Source: Sceloporus undulatus
Taxonomy: Eukaryota > Chordata > Lepidosauria > Squamata > Phrynosomatidae
NCBI RefSeq assembly: GCF_019175285.1
Contig: NC_056524.1
Span: 12,630,132 to 12,694,131 of the forward strand
Length of the DNA: 64,000 nucleotides
Direction of reading: 5' to 3'
The notes under the pieces are model-generated. The model saw nothing but the letters and a program-made list of their open reading frames with translations, did no database searches and was not told the DNA's origin. Below are positions 22,115-34,061 of this stretch, one piece after another; positions within the stretch are counted from its first letter, which is position 1, and every line of letters begins with the position of its first letter. The position numbers and the translations under genes are program-made.

Positions 22115-22495
22115 AGGCCAGTCGATGGGAAGTTGGCAAGTTCGAGGCCCAGGTGCTGCATGAGGGGTGACTCCTGTCACTGTCCTACTTCTGCCAACCA
22201 GCAGTTCGAAGCAATGCAAAGCAAGTAAAAATCATAGAACCACAGGGCCATCCTGCCAACCCCCTGCCATACAGGAACTCACCATCAAGCACCCCCATGA
22301 ATTCATAGAGTCTTAGATAAATAGGAACCAATTCAGTGAGAAGGTAACAGCATTTTGTGGAGGCATGCTGGCCACATGACCACCAAAGCAGTTCTCAGAC
22401 ATGACTGGCTCTTCGGCTAGAAACAGAGAGGAGCGCCACCCCCTACAGTGGTTACAGCTAAACATCATGTCAAGGGACTACATTTACCTTTTAAG
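22115..22495 (+). repeat. Squamate SINE with a CR1 fragment inside
   Basis: Head contains 'gtcgatgggaagttggcaagttcgaggccc' (tRNA-like B box), then 'ccaaccagcagttcgaa'. It resumes after an insert with 'ataggaacc...gaaggtaacagcattttgtgg', 'ggccacatgaccacc' and 'gactggctcttcggct', a body common in lizard genomes. The insert at about 22233-22305 is a CR1 3' end ('ccaaccccctgccatacagg'). Confidence 0.7.
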
Positions 22496-24179
22496 TAGAA
22501 GTAAGACGTAAACTTTTTAACGAAGCTGGGGGACAACAAATCAAATATAATGGGGATGGATACCTTTGATACTGGTGGATGTTGTACAAATATTATAATC
22601 TTGCCATTGGCCATGCGGCTAGGGCTGGTGGGAGTTTCAGTTAAAATATCCGCAGAACCCTCTGAGGCTGATGCAAGTGGAGGACCAAATTTTCTCTACC
22701 CCTGCTCCTGAAGAATTTGTGAGGATTGATTAAGATTTTTTTTCCAGTATAAAGTTATAGAAAAGCATGCATTAATGTGTCCCTGATAGAGCTTTGCAGT
22801 AACATAACAAGAAATCGAGTTGGAAAGACGACAAGGACCCATCCAGTCCAACCCCCTGCCTGCAAAAAACTCACAAGCAAAGCATCCCCAACAGGGGATG
22901 GGTCACACTTCCCCTGAAAGACTGGTCGCAGCTGAGGGCGCTCCTTGACTCGTCGCGTCACCTGACAGCTCAAGAGATGCGACAGTGCAGGAAGCACTGG
23001 TTACAGCTTCGGCTGATACGCCAGCTACGCCCATGCCCTGAGCAGGGAGACCTTGAAACAGGTTACATGCGGCTGGCCGCCTCTCCGATTGGACTTCTGT
23101 GACTGCGCGCTCAAGGGGCTTACCCTTGTGCCAAGTCACTGTACAAAATATGGCAGCCAGGTTAATTACAGGTACTCGTCGTACGATCACATAACACAAG
23201 TTTTTGAAATCCCTAATCTACGGCTGCCATTAGTTTTCCGAGCAAGGTAAAAGGTGTTGGTGATTACCTTCAAGCCCTACATGGCTTGGGTCCAGAATAC
23301 TGTAAGAGATCACCTACTCCATCTGTCTGTCCCGCACTCTAAGGTCTCGGGGAAGAATTACTTCAGCCAATAAAATCGGCTACTCCAGTCACCCAGAGGG
23401 CCTTTGCCATCGGCAGCTCCGAAGCTATGGAATGGACCTGCCAAAGGAGATCCGTGACATTTCTACTCTTAAGACATCTATTCGCAGGCTTCCCTACCTA
23501 GTTCCACTCCCCATTTCTGTGACTTAGGTCACTGCTGTCCACCAATTCTTCTCTTAAATTTAATGAGAAGAATTAAATTAAAATTAATTAAAATAAAATC
23601 CTTGCCCAAGAAGAAGAGCCCTCCCTCCATCATCATCAGACAGGAATGAAAAGAGAGGTCCAGCTTCCATCAGCCTAACTGTGAAGGTACTCACTTCGCT
23701 CTCTTAATTTTATTGTATTTGTATCTTATTTATTGTATTTTATTTTATTATCTTTATTTTTACTGTTGTAACCCGCCTGGATCCTTGTGATTGGGCAGGC
23801 GATAAATAAAAAATGATGATGATGATGATGATGATATGAATGATGGGATGATGATGGACCGTCCTGCCTCTGTGTAATGATATCGAAGGAGACTCCACCC
23901 ACACTCCAAGTGATTGTGTTCCACTGTCAAACAGCTCTTGCTGTGAAGAATGTCATCCTAATGTGAAGTGGATCTCTTTTTCCGGTGATTTGAATCCATA
24001 CTACTTCAGGTCCTAAGGTCTGGAGCTGGCAGAGACACAAACTGTTTTAATCTTCAGTATGCCTATCCTTCAAATATTAAATTGAGCCTTTATCTTTTAT
24101 CTGGTTAGATTTTCGTCTCTCCTACTCCCTATATTCTTAAGAGGGTTGGTCTAAGCACATTGGAAAAGAATGGCATATA
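22496..24179. other. Gene-free repeat-bearing stretch
   Basis: A CR1 3' fragment at about 22810-22900, an L2-like fragment at 23243-23520 and its tail with (GAT)n at about 23810-23860, and a CR1 fragment at about 23870-24030. No gene. Confidence 0.5.
23243..23520 (+). repeat. LINE 3' fragment (L2-type)
   Basis: 'cctacatggcttgggtccagaatactg', 'agctccgaagctatggaatggacctgcc' and 'gacatctattcgcaggcttccc' are the nucleotide form of the GLGP...APKLWN...FRRLP end of L2-like reverse transcriptases. Broken by indels. Confidence 0.55.
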
Positions 24180-24764
24180 AAAAAACTGGCTTGCTTTTCA
24201 TTCTCATAAGAGTTCCACAGAAACGCAAATCACCATGGGAGTTCTAATATGATTGCTTACCAATCTGGAAAGCTCTAAAGGGGGATGAGACGGATTTGTT
24301 AACGAAGTCTATCAGTGGCTGGTAGTGATGGATACTCACTGTATTAGAGGTAGCATGTCTCCAAATACTACCTGTACTAGTTTGCATGCTTCGGATAGCC
24401 TTGTGGCCCAGTTGGCTACAGAACTTATGTTCCTGTAGAATAAGAACTGGGCTACAGTTCAGACTCAGATGGCGAATAAAATCTGCCCTAGTCAACAGGA
24501 ATCTCTATGGGAGGGACAGACTTACTATCGGATGATGGACATCTTACATCTCTCACATATGATTGTCTCCTGTTTAGGGCCTTGTGATATAGGAATTGGT
24601 CTGCTCAATACAGAAACATTGACATACACAAACACCCCTTGATAGAGGCTGGGCAATAACGAAGGTTTGCCAAGTTTTACTCTCACTACAGTAGTTTTTT
24701 TGTTTGGTGTTCAACTTTAGACATGAACAGTCAGACGGCTGGTCCACCTAGCAAGTAAAGTTAG

Positions 24765-25140
24765 AGAAGCATGAAGTTGAAAGAGACCTCAGGGGTATCC
24801 AATCACACCATGTTATTCAGAATATTCAGCAACGATGAAAGCATCCCTGACAGATGGCATATCAGCCTGTTTAAAAAAAACCCCCAGAGTTTTTACTGCA
24901 CCATACTCTGGTTTCCTCAAGTGGGTTCCACTGTCAAACAACTCTTACAGTCAGGAAGTTCTGTCTCTGAGCTGAGGTGAACTCTCTCTTCCTGCAGTTT
25001 TGAATCTGCTGCTCTGTGCCTATTATCTGGAGCAGCAGAAAATAAGCCTGGGTCCAGTCTAGTATGACATGCCTCAAATATTTAAACATGGCTATCATAT
25101 CACCTCTTAACCATCTCTCCTCCAGGTTAAACCTACCCCA
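24765..25140 (-). repeat. CR1 LINE 3' fragment
   Basis: Reverse strand encodes a degenerate CR1 ORF2 end. The arm B copy (59720-60105, +) reads RWLRGDMIAMFKYLRA, then FKLQEERFHLSIRKNFLTVR, typical of the CR1 C-terminus. Confidence 0.75.
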
Positions 25141-25304
25141 TTTCTCTGACTCCCATAGGGACCTTTCTTTGGCTGAAGAGTGGGGTATAAATAAGTATTA
25201 AGTTACTTTCATTATTATTATGATTTCTAGACCGTTCACAATTACAGACTTTTTAACCATTTGGGTCACCATCCTCTGGACATGCGTCAGCTTGAACATC
25301 TCAA

Positions 25305-25535
25305 GTTGGTCCTCGTAGCGACAGATTCTTTTATCCGCAGATTCAACCACTAGATTTGAAAATATTTTTAATATATGGTTTCCCAAAATGCAATCCTTGA
25401 TTTTGGCATTTTATATAGGGAGGCCATTTACTATGGCCATTATATTTTAAGGGGACTTGTGCATACGGATTTTTGAATTCATTCTGGGACTGGGAACCAA
25501 ACACCAGCAGACACAAGGGGCCCGTATAAACTGCT
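25305..25535. mobile_element. pogo/Tigger-like MITE
   Basis: Reverse relative of 3208-3440: 'acagattcttttatccgcagattcaacc' to 'gggaaccaaacaccagcagac'. Arm B copy at 59310-59545. Confidence 0.6.
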
Positions 25536-25564
25536 CTTTAAGAGAGCCTGGACTCTATGATTCT

Positions 25565-25735
25565 ATGAATGGAACACACTCCTAGGAGTTGAGTGGAGTC
25601 TCCCTCCTTGGAGGTCTTCAAACGGAGGCTGGAGTGGCCATCTGTAGAGGATGCTTTGATCTGGATTTCCGCATGGCAAGGGTTGGACTGGATGGCCCTT
25701 GCGGTCTCTTTCCAATTCGGCGATCTAGGATTCAG
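25565..25735 (+). repeat. CR1 LINE 3' fragment
   Basis: 'agtggagtctccctccttggaggtcttcaaac' and 'ggttggactggatggccc' are the end of CR1 ORF2 and its 3' UTR. Arm B copy at 59113-59285. Confidence 0.8.
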
Positions 25736-26084
25736 CTCCGCAAATAACAGACTATTGGCCAACATGGCTGAGGCTTCTTGGAGCTGAGTTCAAAATCCTT
25801 AAAGGGCACAGTTTGGGGACCACTGCTCTAAGGCTTCAGAGAACTTTTTTTCAGACCTACTTGAAAATAGTAGAGTCAAGATCTGAACTATAGTTTTGTA
25901 AGCCATTCACTTATATAACTGATATAAGTGAATGGCTAAGGGGTGAACTTTGCCCTCACTGACTGGGTCCACTTGTACAAACCTTACCTTTATACCAGAT
26001 TAAAGTTCACTTATCATGATCACTGAATTAGAATAACTGATAATTGTGTCTAGAGCAAAGAGAAGTAAAGTGTCACTGTATTCT

Positions 26085-26560
26085 GCTTTGGTCAGGCCCC
26101 ACCTGGAATATTGTGTCCAGTTTGGGCACCACAACTGGAGCGTTGCCAAGGAGGGGTGACTAAAATGTGAAGTCTGAAACCATGTCCTATGAGGAAAGAC
26201 TCAGGGCGAGATGTTTAGTCTGAGAAGAGAAGTTAAGAGGTGATATGATAGCCCTGTTTAAATACTTGAAGGGGGTCATGTTGAGGAGGGAGCAAGCTTG
26301 CTTCTTCGCTCCAGAGACAGGACCTGGAGCAATGGATGCAAGCCTCCAGGAAAGAGATTCCACTCGACATTAGAGGAATGTCCTGACAGTAAGGGCTGTT
26401 GGACAGTGGAACATACTCCCTCGAAGTGTAGTGGAGTCTCCCCTCCTTGGAGGTCTTTAAGCAGAGGCTGGATGGCCATCTGTTGGGGATGCTTGACGGA
26501 GGGTTCCTGCATGCAGAATGAGGTTGGACTGGAGACCTTGTGGCCTCTTCCAACTCTATC
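26085..26560 (+). repeat. CR1 LINE 3' end, ORF2 C-terminus
   Basis: Encodes in broken frames the motif best read in arm B (58327-58731, -): [63 protein letters not shown]. These are the conserved last 150 residues of CR1 reverse transcriptase. Confidence 0.85.
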
Positions 26561-26769
26561 TCCAGTCCTAAGGACTGGATCGCAGCTTCGGCCTCTAAGA
26601 TTGTGTGTGTCATTTAAACAGCTACCTCCAAAGTGACCCAAAGCAGCTTTATTTTGGCCTGTCTGTTTGGACCCCAGTCTCCACACTCCAGTCATTTATT
26701 TCTCCCTCCATCCTTTTCTTCATAGCTGTTGTACCTATGGCCTTTTTCCTCCTCCACCTCTGCCTGGGC

Positions 26770-26900
26770 CAGTGTTAGTGGAGTCTCCTTCCTAGAGTCT
26801 TTAAACAGAGGCTGGATGGACATACTTTGATTTAGATTTCCTGCATGGCAGGGAGTTGGACTGGATGGCCCTTGCTGTCTCTTCCAACTCATGATTCTAT
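26770..26900 (+). repeat. CR1 LINE 3' fragment
   Basis: 'agtggagtctccttcc...tttaaacagaggctggatgg' then 'ggagttggactggatggcccttg'. Arm B copy 57919-58050. Confidence 0.8.
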
Positions 26901-27205
26901 GTACCATGAGGGTTCAGGCCATTATATCCAGGCAAATTAAAAAGCGACCTACATAGTTGTAGCAAAGCACATGCATAAAATATCTCAGGCTATTCTTCTA
27001 GTGATCAATATAATGGTGCTGTTTTGTTCCTTCGTCTTCTGAATGCACACAGATACTGAGCTGTTTGTGTTCATATTTCTCGATTTTAACAGTTTCATAA
27101 ATCTCTATGCCTTTGTTGTTTGTTTTAATGACTGCATTTGTTTTTTATTCTTTCACACCTGCACATGCCTTGTAACATGCCTTTCACTCCTTTTCTTTTT
27201 CCCAG

Positions 27206-27330
27206 TGTTCCAGCTATCAAAATGGCAGAGAGTGGATTTGAACCAGCTGTGGAGAAAAAAGTTAATATTACAAGAACAACCGAAGTGAAATCCTGAAAGA
27301 GATGTTTGAACGCCTTCCAGCAGCAGATCA
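27206..27330 (+). CDS. TMEM126A: TMEM126A, first coding exon (arm A)
   Basis: Acceptor ttttctttttcccag, then ATG at 27222 reading MAESGFEPAVEKKVNITR, ending in a catca|gtgagt donor (phase 2). TMEM126A is a mitochondrial inner-membrane protein needed for assembly of the ND4 part of complex I; human loss causes optic atrophy OPA7. The exon corresponds to the poorly conserved N-terminus. In this arm a missing base after ATTACAAGA throws the second half out of frame; arm B has the intact second half but a different start. The likely true exon encodes 37 residues. The one-base difference looks like sequencing error rather than decay. Confidence 0.82.
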
Positions 27331-29189
27331 GTGAGTGACAAATCCTAGCATTTAAACTACTTTCTGCTAGATAGTTCCCATCTTTAATTTGAAAAACCAT
27401 TCATAAATTGCAGGGGGGAAGATGGTTCATTGTTTGTTCCAGAGAAAAATGGGTATTGGAACTCATTCCTTTGCCCAGACTGTGAGGCTTCAAGTACACA
27501 CTTTCTCTTTGCCTTCCGTTAATTGAAAGGAAATAGTGTTGATCTGACTGTGGCAAGCTTGAGGCATGATGGACTATAGGATTGTGAAGCATTGTATGTG
27601 CTAAAAGTACTGTTAAAACGATCTGCCAGTTAGTTTTATACTACTTTTTTTAAAGCAGGCTAGCAAACTTCTGTACTTGCCTTCCGTTTAAGAATTCATC
27701 TTGGTTTTCTATTTGTGTGGCGCCTTTCTGTCGTCAAATCATCTCCGCTGAGCTGGATTGGATGTCCTAATTTTGGGGGTGGGGTAGGTACAAGACTGCA
27801 ATGTTAATAAATAATTGTTAAGTAACAGAAGATGATGAGAATTTCAAAATATGTAAGAAATCTCTTTCTTTTAATTAAAAAAAAGTCATTCACACAAGAC
27901 TGCAATTTTAGTTTTCTTCAGTATCAAAAGTAGGGAAGCGAGGTGGGGGGGATATCATCTTTAAAACGATTATTTATGTGAGTTCCTTGGATAAATCCCA
28001 TCTTAAATGCACTCTCCTTCTGGAAACCTGGGGTCTCCCTCGGGCCCACTCTCACAACCAACACCAACCAGTAATGAAAAAAACCAAGTAATCTCATTGC
28101 CTTCTTCATTTTTATGGCATATGCTTCCTTTTTCTTTGAAAATAATCAGTTCTGCATCAGGCTCAAGATACCTCAGAAAGATTTTTGTCTTACATCTGTG
28201 CCACTGTGCCGAACAGGTCCTTAACTGTGTTGCCTCCATGAGAATCTACTGAGAAGCATGTATTTCTAGTCAGTAAAGTCCCTTCCCCCTTCCCAACAAG
28301 TCCATAAATTCTGTAGCCTTTGTTTATATATATTACCTCGCGAGTTGAAAGAAGATGTTTGCCTGGCTTTCCGACGTTAATCCACTGTCTAATTTCGGCG
28401 TTTTTGTGTTATTCTTGCGTGCTTGGGATGATTTTAAGAGCTTTTCTTTCCAGACAAAAACTTGGTCGCCAGGTTGCGTCCTATGGGTATTTGGTGGGCT
28501 CTCCCATTTCAGTAGCATTTACCTCCGATATAATGTGCAGAATCTACCTAGGTGCTAGGTAAAACTGGGTCATGGTTGTCCCATTACACCCACTGTGCCT
28601 CTTCCAGATTCTATTACTCCCCCATATGTATCTCCATGCATGTACAAGAATCGTCACAAACAGGCCATATTCCATCAGCTTCAGAGATAAGCTTCTTGAT
28701 ACATGCAGCCAGTATGGACAATTCGTATGCGCCAGACTGTAGATGAGCCATTCTTTCCCTGGAATAGATTTGACAGCTAGAAACACTGTTCCAATTAAAC
28801 ACGCACGACGGACCAGTCTCTTCCATCATCTTCAAATGATTTTTTAAATTATCAGTATAGATGCTGTTAAATTGTACTGCTTTAAAAATGTCTTATTGTC
28901 CTTTACACGTTGCACTGTTTTATTCATGTGTTTAATGAAGTGTTTAGATTGATTATCTGCTTCCCCTCAACTACAGGGAGGGGGAAGAATGTATTAATTG
29001 TTAGGTCAGTCCTGAACCGTTAAGAGCCACATTATTAAACTTCTATTGGCCAAATAGTAATTACTTCCAACCACACCTGCATCTAAGTTGCCTCCAACCA
29101 TTCTCCTGTGATATATGCTGGAATTTAGCCCTCGGGCGGAGTTCGCAGTGGAATCCTCAGAGCCTGCTATCACAAGTCTACACGAACTT

Positions 29190-29330
29190 CAAAGATTTTG
29201 TTGTCATGCCTTCACCTCACTCCAGCTCTGGCAAGCTATCCTATTTTTCTGCAGAGATCTCCACGCCACTGAGAGAATGTGACTGCGTCATGCATTTGAA
29301 CCCTGTCCCAACCCACAGCACCACTGGCCC
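29190..29330 (-). repeat. tRNA-type SINE fragment, reverse orientation
   Basis: 'ttgttgtcatgccttcacctcactccagctctggcaagc' is a worn reverse tail. Arm B partner at 55375-55535. Confidence 0.6.
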
Positions 29331-30380
29331 ATATTAGAGGATGAAGTGTAGGCAATCCAGTTGAAACACACCATGGAGAAAGTATCCTGAAAGCATTACT
29401 TGCCTGCAGTCAGCTAAGACTTCTGGTCTCTGGGACCAAGGGATCTAGTTATAATGCCCAATTGCTAACCTCTCTTCTGGCAGAAGATCTTGTGAATGGC
29501 AGATGAACTTAATTCTTAAGAGAAAGTGGCAACGTAGAAGGTGCAGCTGCCTGCAGCTCCTGTCATCCCCAGAGGGAGGGGAAACCCAAGGGATTTTTTT
29601 TGCTTTGATGGGGGCCTCCTTTCCATGCAGTGTCCATTTAACAGCCTACCCTGTGCCAAAAACAATGGTTAACCTGTATGCCTTTTGGGGAGGGAGATTA
29701 AACAACCATGGTACATGTGGTTAGCGATTCTGCTTCTGTCAGTCCGGGATATTTGTTTTTGTCCCCATGATATCCAAGCTGTGGAATCCTGCAAGATGCA
29801 TCAGTCCTATGTTACAGTGGGCAAAATGTAGGCTCAAATATTAAGACTGCATTACCCAGCATGCCCACCATGGCTAATGCCCACCTAGCTCTGATGAGAG
29901 TTCAGTTAAATACTGGGAGCCACTTGGACTACCGATCCCAGAAAAGCACTGGGTGAGGTATTAGGGAATATATTGCTTACCATCAATGCGATGACATCTC
30001 TATTTCTCTTTATCACCGGAGTCCAACAAATCCTGCAACATTTGAACCAATGTTTAATTCGTAAGAAATTACATGAGGGCAAATATATTGAATCTGTACC
30101 AGACAATGCCATGTGGCTACTTCTTAATGTCTGAGAGCTGGGTGTGTATCTATCTTACTTGGACCTGCAAGTCCTTTAATGATTGCTGGCAGAGCTTGAT
30201 ACTCTTTGATCCAGTAGTCACTAAAGGCACAGGTAGCTTGTAGAACTGTAGCCAATATGGCTGGACTAAATACCAATTCAGAAGAAAAGCACTGACTAAG
30301 TTTCTTCCAAGTGCAATTCAAGATACAGGTGCTTACCTTGTGAGTATAGAAGTTTTAAAATACATATACTTTTCTATGTA

Positions 30381-30632
30381 CATGGTACCTCGAGATACGA
30401 AAACCCAGGTTACGAAATTTTCGGGATACGAAGAAATCCCAATAGGAAAACATTGTTCCGGGTACGAATGTTTTTCGGGTTACGAAAAAACTTTTGGTGC
30501 TTTTTTTCGGCTTTTTCGCACGGAATCGCGGCTTTTCCCCATAGCGCCTATGGCAATTCGGCTTACGAGAGCTTTTCGGGTTACGAACGGTGCCACGGAA
30601 CGAATTAATTTCATAACCCGAGGCAACCACTG
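30381..30632. mobile_element. Tc1/mariner (pogo-like) MITE present only in arm A
   Basis: Starts catggtacctcgagatacg and ends ccgaggcaaccactg, flanked by TA on both sides (30379-30380 and 30633-30634). Internal 'gttacgaa', 'aattcg' and 'cgcggcttttccccatagcgcc' match the copies at 31707-31954 and 52956-53190. The paired position in arm B (about 54290) reads straight through: ctatgta|tatatacata, one TA, no element. Confidence 0.88.
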
Positions 30633-30964
30633 TATATAACATAGGGATGCCTTCTCTCACCAAGCTGCTTGTGACTTCAAACTATTATAGGAAGTTCTTC
30701 AAGAAGTCCCCTCCACACATTGACGGGAGAATATTTAGCTGAGGCCTGCCAGCAATAGAATACCCCAACCAGCTCAAAATCCTGTTTTTCCATTCCTTTA
30801 AATTCTGGTTCATTCTTGTTAATTTCCAAGTATGTCAATTGTACTGTTGGTTGTTGTATCCATACACTACAAGGATCCATTAGGGTACCGGGGGGGGGGG
30901 GTGTGTTTAAAAATGACAGTGAAATAAACGTTGACCTGATAAACCTTTTCTCTCTTTCCAACAG

Positions 30965-31157
30965 GAGTTTCTTTCAAACTGGTTCACTCTTCCTTTCAAT
31001 AAATTCAAGTCTGTGTGGCTTAGTAGCAACAGTTTATTTTAGGCGCATCCTGAATATTACGCAGGCTCGATTTGCATCCATTTGCCCATGCAGTTCTACC
31101 ATTCATCACAACTGCAGCTGTTTATGAGACTCAATAATAACCAGCCTCTAATGGAAG
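30965..31157 (+). CDS. TMEM126A: TMEM126A, second coding exon (arm A)
   Basis: Acceptor tttccaacag, donor atggaag|gtatgt. Encodes SFFQTGSLFLSINSSLCGLV then the family hallmark ANSLFRRILNITQAR and LPMAVLPFITT, which in human TMEM126A reads ALCGLIANSLFRRILNVTKAR. This carries the first hydrophobic helices. In arm A several one-base indels (for example in the LVANSLF part) break the frame; arm B exon 53759-53952 is fully open. Same splice sites in both arms. Confidence 0.88.
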
Positions 31158-31544
31158 GTATGTTTCTCTGCATGCAGCTAAAGCAAATTTTTGATATGCC
31201 GACCGCTCTTCATACAATACACAGTACAATACAGAAGGTCAGTGGTCCCATGACAGGAGAAAGCTGGGTAATAAATAAGTTTGGCCCCCAGTTCACCTTG
31301 CTGACAAAACGCAAGTATTTTTATCACTTCCTGCTTAAGGGTAATAGACATGGATGCTTAGATCTACCAGTGAGAACACCTGTAAAGCGCGAAGAATGGG
31401 AGTGTACCTCACCACATCCTCAACCATCACTTCTGTTAACAAGACTCGGAATCCAATCAACTACTGAATGGCCCTCTCCGAGGTTCATGCCCCAGCTTTA
31501 ATCCCTATTCTAATTAAACCATTCCATGCATGTGTTTGAGAACC

Positions 31545-32010
31545 AGTGTGGTTGGTGGTTTGAACACTAGACTGTGGAGAGACCAGGATTGGAATCCCCC
31601 TACTCAGCCTTAGAAACGACTGGTGACCTTGGGCAAGTCACACCTTTGAGCCTCAGAGAAAGGCAATGGCAAACTCTGCTGAACACAATCCGCAGAGAAA
31701 ATAGTACACTGCTCCCTCGGGTTACGAAATTAATTCGTTCCGCGGCCGCTTTCGTAACCCGAAAAGCCTTCGTAAGCCGATTGCCAAGGCCGCTAATGGG
31801 GAAAAGCCGCGTTTCGTGCGAAAAAGCGCCGAAAGCACAAAAAATTTTTTCGTAACCCAAAAAAAATTCGTAACCCGGAACAATTATTTCCAATGGGATT
31901 TTTTCGATCCCGGAAATTTCGTAACCTGGGTATTTCATATCCCGAGGTACCACGTAATAGTTTTCCTTTAGGTCACCATAAATTGAAAATGACTGGAAGG
32001 CACCCAAGAA
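31545..32010 (+). repeat. tRNA-type SINE split by a pogo-like MITE
   Basis: SINE head at 31545 ('gaaccagtgtggttggtgg'), body to about 31705, tail resumes at about 31957 ('ttttcctttaggtcaccataaattgaaaatgactggaaggcaccc'). The interruption is the element at 31707-31954 with TA duplicated at each side. Arm B has the same nested pair (52905-53360, reversed). Confidence 0.85.
31707..31954. mobile_element. Tc1/mariner (pogo-like) MITE inside a SINE
   Basis: Ends cactgctccctcgggttacg and ccgaggtaccacg, inverted to each other, TA on both flanks. Same family as 30381-30632. Shared by arm B, so older than the 30381 insertion. Confidence 0.85.
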
Positions 32011-32580
32011 AACCACTTACATGTTAGCATAACATTTTTTCATATAGAAGGTAAATTTAATAATATTTTATTTAAATTCAGAGCACATCATCTTGCACTG
32101 AGCTCAGTAAACAGTAACTTCCTTCCATACACTTAACCTTTCATGTTGCCCAGATAGAGAACATACAAAAATGAATTGTTGTCCACTGGCAATCCTCTTC
32201 TACATCAGGCCATACCAGGAATCTCTCTGAAAGTTAACAATTTATTGGGGAGGAAAGTACAACTGGATCTTCCCAGTCCACAAAGACACCGGGTAAAGAA
32301 GTGTCCAGCAGTGTTTTACTTAGCAACGTATTATTTCATCCTCATGAAACCCAATTTAGGGAAAACTAGCAAACAAAAGCAGCACTGATAGGTATATACT
32401 GTGCCATACTATTATGACAGATCTTCCTATTTATCTTAGCAATATCCCATCCAAATTAGGAAATTGGGGTTAAATACCAACTTAATCCACCATAGGGACA
32501 GGTTCTGTTTTTATAATGTCAAGTCTAATAATTTTATACAAAACACTTGTTACACTCACTGGTGTATGCTTTCTCTTCAG

Positions 32581-32690
32581 GTGATCTGAACTGCACGACG
32601 TGTGCTTTGGCAGAGTGGTTTAATCGTGCCTCGTAGGTAGCTTATACCCTGCCCTCTTGCTTTGCCACTGAATGCAGGTCTTGCAACAAG
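32581..32690 (+). CDS. TMEM126A: TMEM126A, third coding exon (arm A)
   Basis: Acceptor ctttctcttcag, donor acaag|gtatat. Encodes DLNCTTCAL then, in arm B, VRGGLIGASVGSLYPALLAL and PLNAGLATR, aligning with human GDLDCETCTITRSGLTG...GGLYPVFLAIPVNGGLAAR. Second transmembrane pair. Arm A has small indels in the middle; arm B (52195-52309) is open throughout. Confidence 0.88.
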
Positions 32691-33662
32691 GTATATCAAC
32701 TCTTATTTCAAATAACCTAAGTTCAACTTTTTAGAAAGTGCACAACATTGAAAGCAAAGGCAGCCTTTCATTGCGGACCATGTGGTGTTGAGTATGGTGA
32801 AAAAGTACATAGCTAAACTCCAGTATTCCAGGTTGCTGTAGGGGATACATTTCTGAGGACAGTAGACTGCAGGTTTTTGTCGGCAACTGCATAAGTAACA
32901 ACTGATGGGAAGATGCAGTATGAAGCTGTTAACGTATAGAGTAATTGTATGAAAATGTTCAGATGTGACAAAATGGAAATGGTCATTCACTTTACAGAAG
33001 CCTGGAATTGGTTTGAAGCTGGGGCCAGAGGCAGCAGGTGATGTCCAAGGTCACAGTGTGTAGCAATATGTAAAAATGCTGTGTCATCTTTGGGTGGGGG
33101 AAAGTATTCCAAAATGCACAGAACTTGTACAGGAAGGGGCTGGGCAAAGTGGCCACGTGGCAATGTGTACATAGCCCAGATGTCCAATTGTACAGTTTGT
33201 GGGGTTTTGTAGTTGGTGGATGTTGGATGGGTTAGTATTGTTCTTGTGTGTGCCTTTGCAACTAAAGAATAACAGTGCCCTTCAGAGAAAAGCCAGGCTT
33301 CAGTGTGCTTCATCGGCCAAGCTGTTTTTCTGGTGAGCTCCAGCAGCCTGCCAGTTGTTTATCTTCACACAGGCTTCCAAGATTACTCTGTGCGCTCACG
33401 CTTGCATCAACAGAAGCTCCAAATTTAGTCAGCCCTCCATAATCCATGGATTGAAAATACTCAAAAAAGATATAAATTATAGAAAGCTGACCAGCACTGT
33501 ATGTTAAACTTTGTCATAAAATAGGGCTCTAAACTTCTTATTTATGAAGGGATTGATCTAAGACAAATCACAGAAGAGGTAGTAATTTCCAGAAGGCTCT
33601 GGGTTTGTGTATTCTGACAATAGTATGAAGGCACTAGTCCGTAGCAAAAAATTACTACAAAA

Positions 33663-34022
33663 TAAAGTGGACCCTCCAGAATATCTGGGGTTGGGGGGGG
33701 GCAGGAGCCCCATGAAAGTGGGAAAACTGCAATTAAAAAAACAAACTTGATTTTTTACCTTAAGGAATGCTTCTCTGGGAATCTATAGGTCCTCCAGCAC
33801 ACTTCTGTGGTGAACATCCAGCAGAGGTTAACCACAGAATAGCACTGAAGGAGCTACAGTTGCGTAGAGAAGCGTTCTTTCTAGGCCCGCCTGCGCACCC
33901 TGCGGTGGATGCTGACCACAGAGCTGCACTGGCGGAGATTCCTAGGGAGAACATATTAAGCAAATCTCTGAATAATCAAATTCACAAAAGTTGAAGCCAT
34001 GAATGCGGAGGGCTGACTGTAC
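33663..34022. mobile_element. pogo-like MITE, sister of 8606-8942
   Basis: Shares 'gaatgcttctctgggaatctataggtcctcc', 'accacagaatagcactg', 'attcctagggagaacatatta' and the TA-flanked end 'ggagggctgactgta'. Confidence 0.75.
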
Positions 34023-34061
34023 TACTGTCAACAACCTTTCAAGCATTTTTCTGAGACAGGT

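Larger units (their letters stand above)
27331..30964 (+). other. TMEM126A intron
   Basis: Intronic sequence with a reverse SINE fragment (29190-29330) and the transposon at 30381-30632. Open frames here (for example 28003-28239 reverse, 28320-28562) have no recognisable product and are broken differently in arm B. Confidence 0.7.
9296..33052 (+). repeat. Arm A of a large inverted duplication
   Basis: Base 9296 onward pairs with the reverse complement of 64000 downward, and 33052 pairs with 51834. Collinear except that A 12473-24179 has no partner: arm B has 100 N there. By eye the arms match for hundreds of bases at a time with frequent one-base indels and few substitutions. The pairing probably continues left of 9296, but its partner would lie outside the window. 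Confidence 0.9.

Noticed and set aside
31082-31501. 139-codon plus frame after TMEM126A exon 2
   Set aside because: Runs from the exon in a shifted phase into intron; the arm B counterpart is broken differently and the real splice donor is at 31157.
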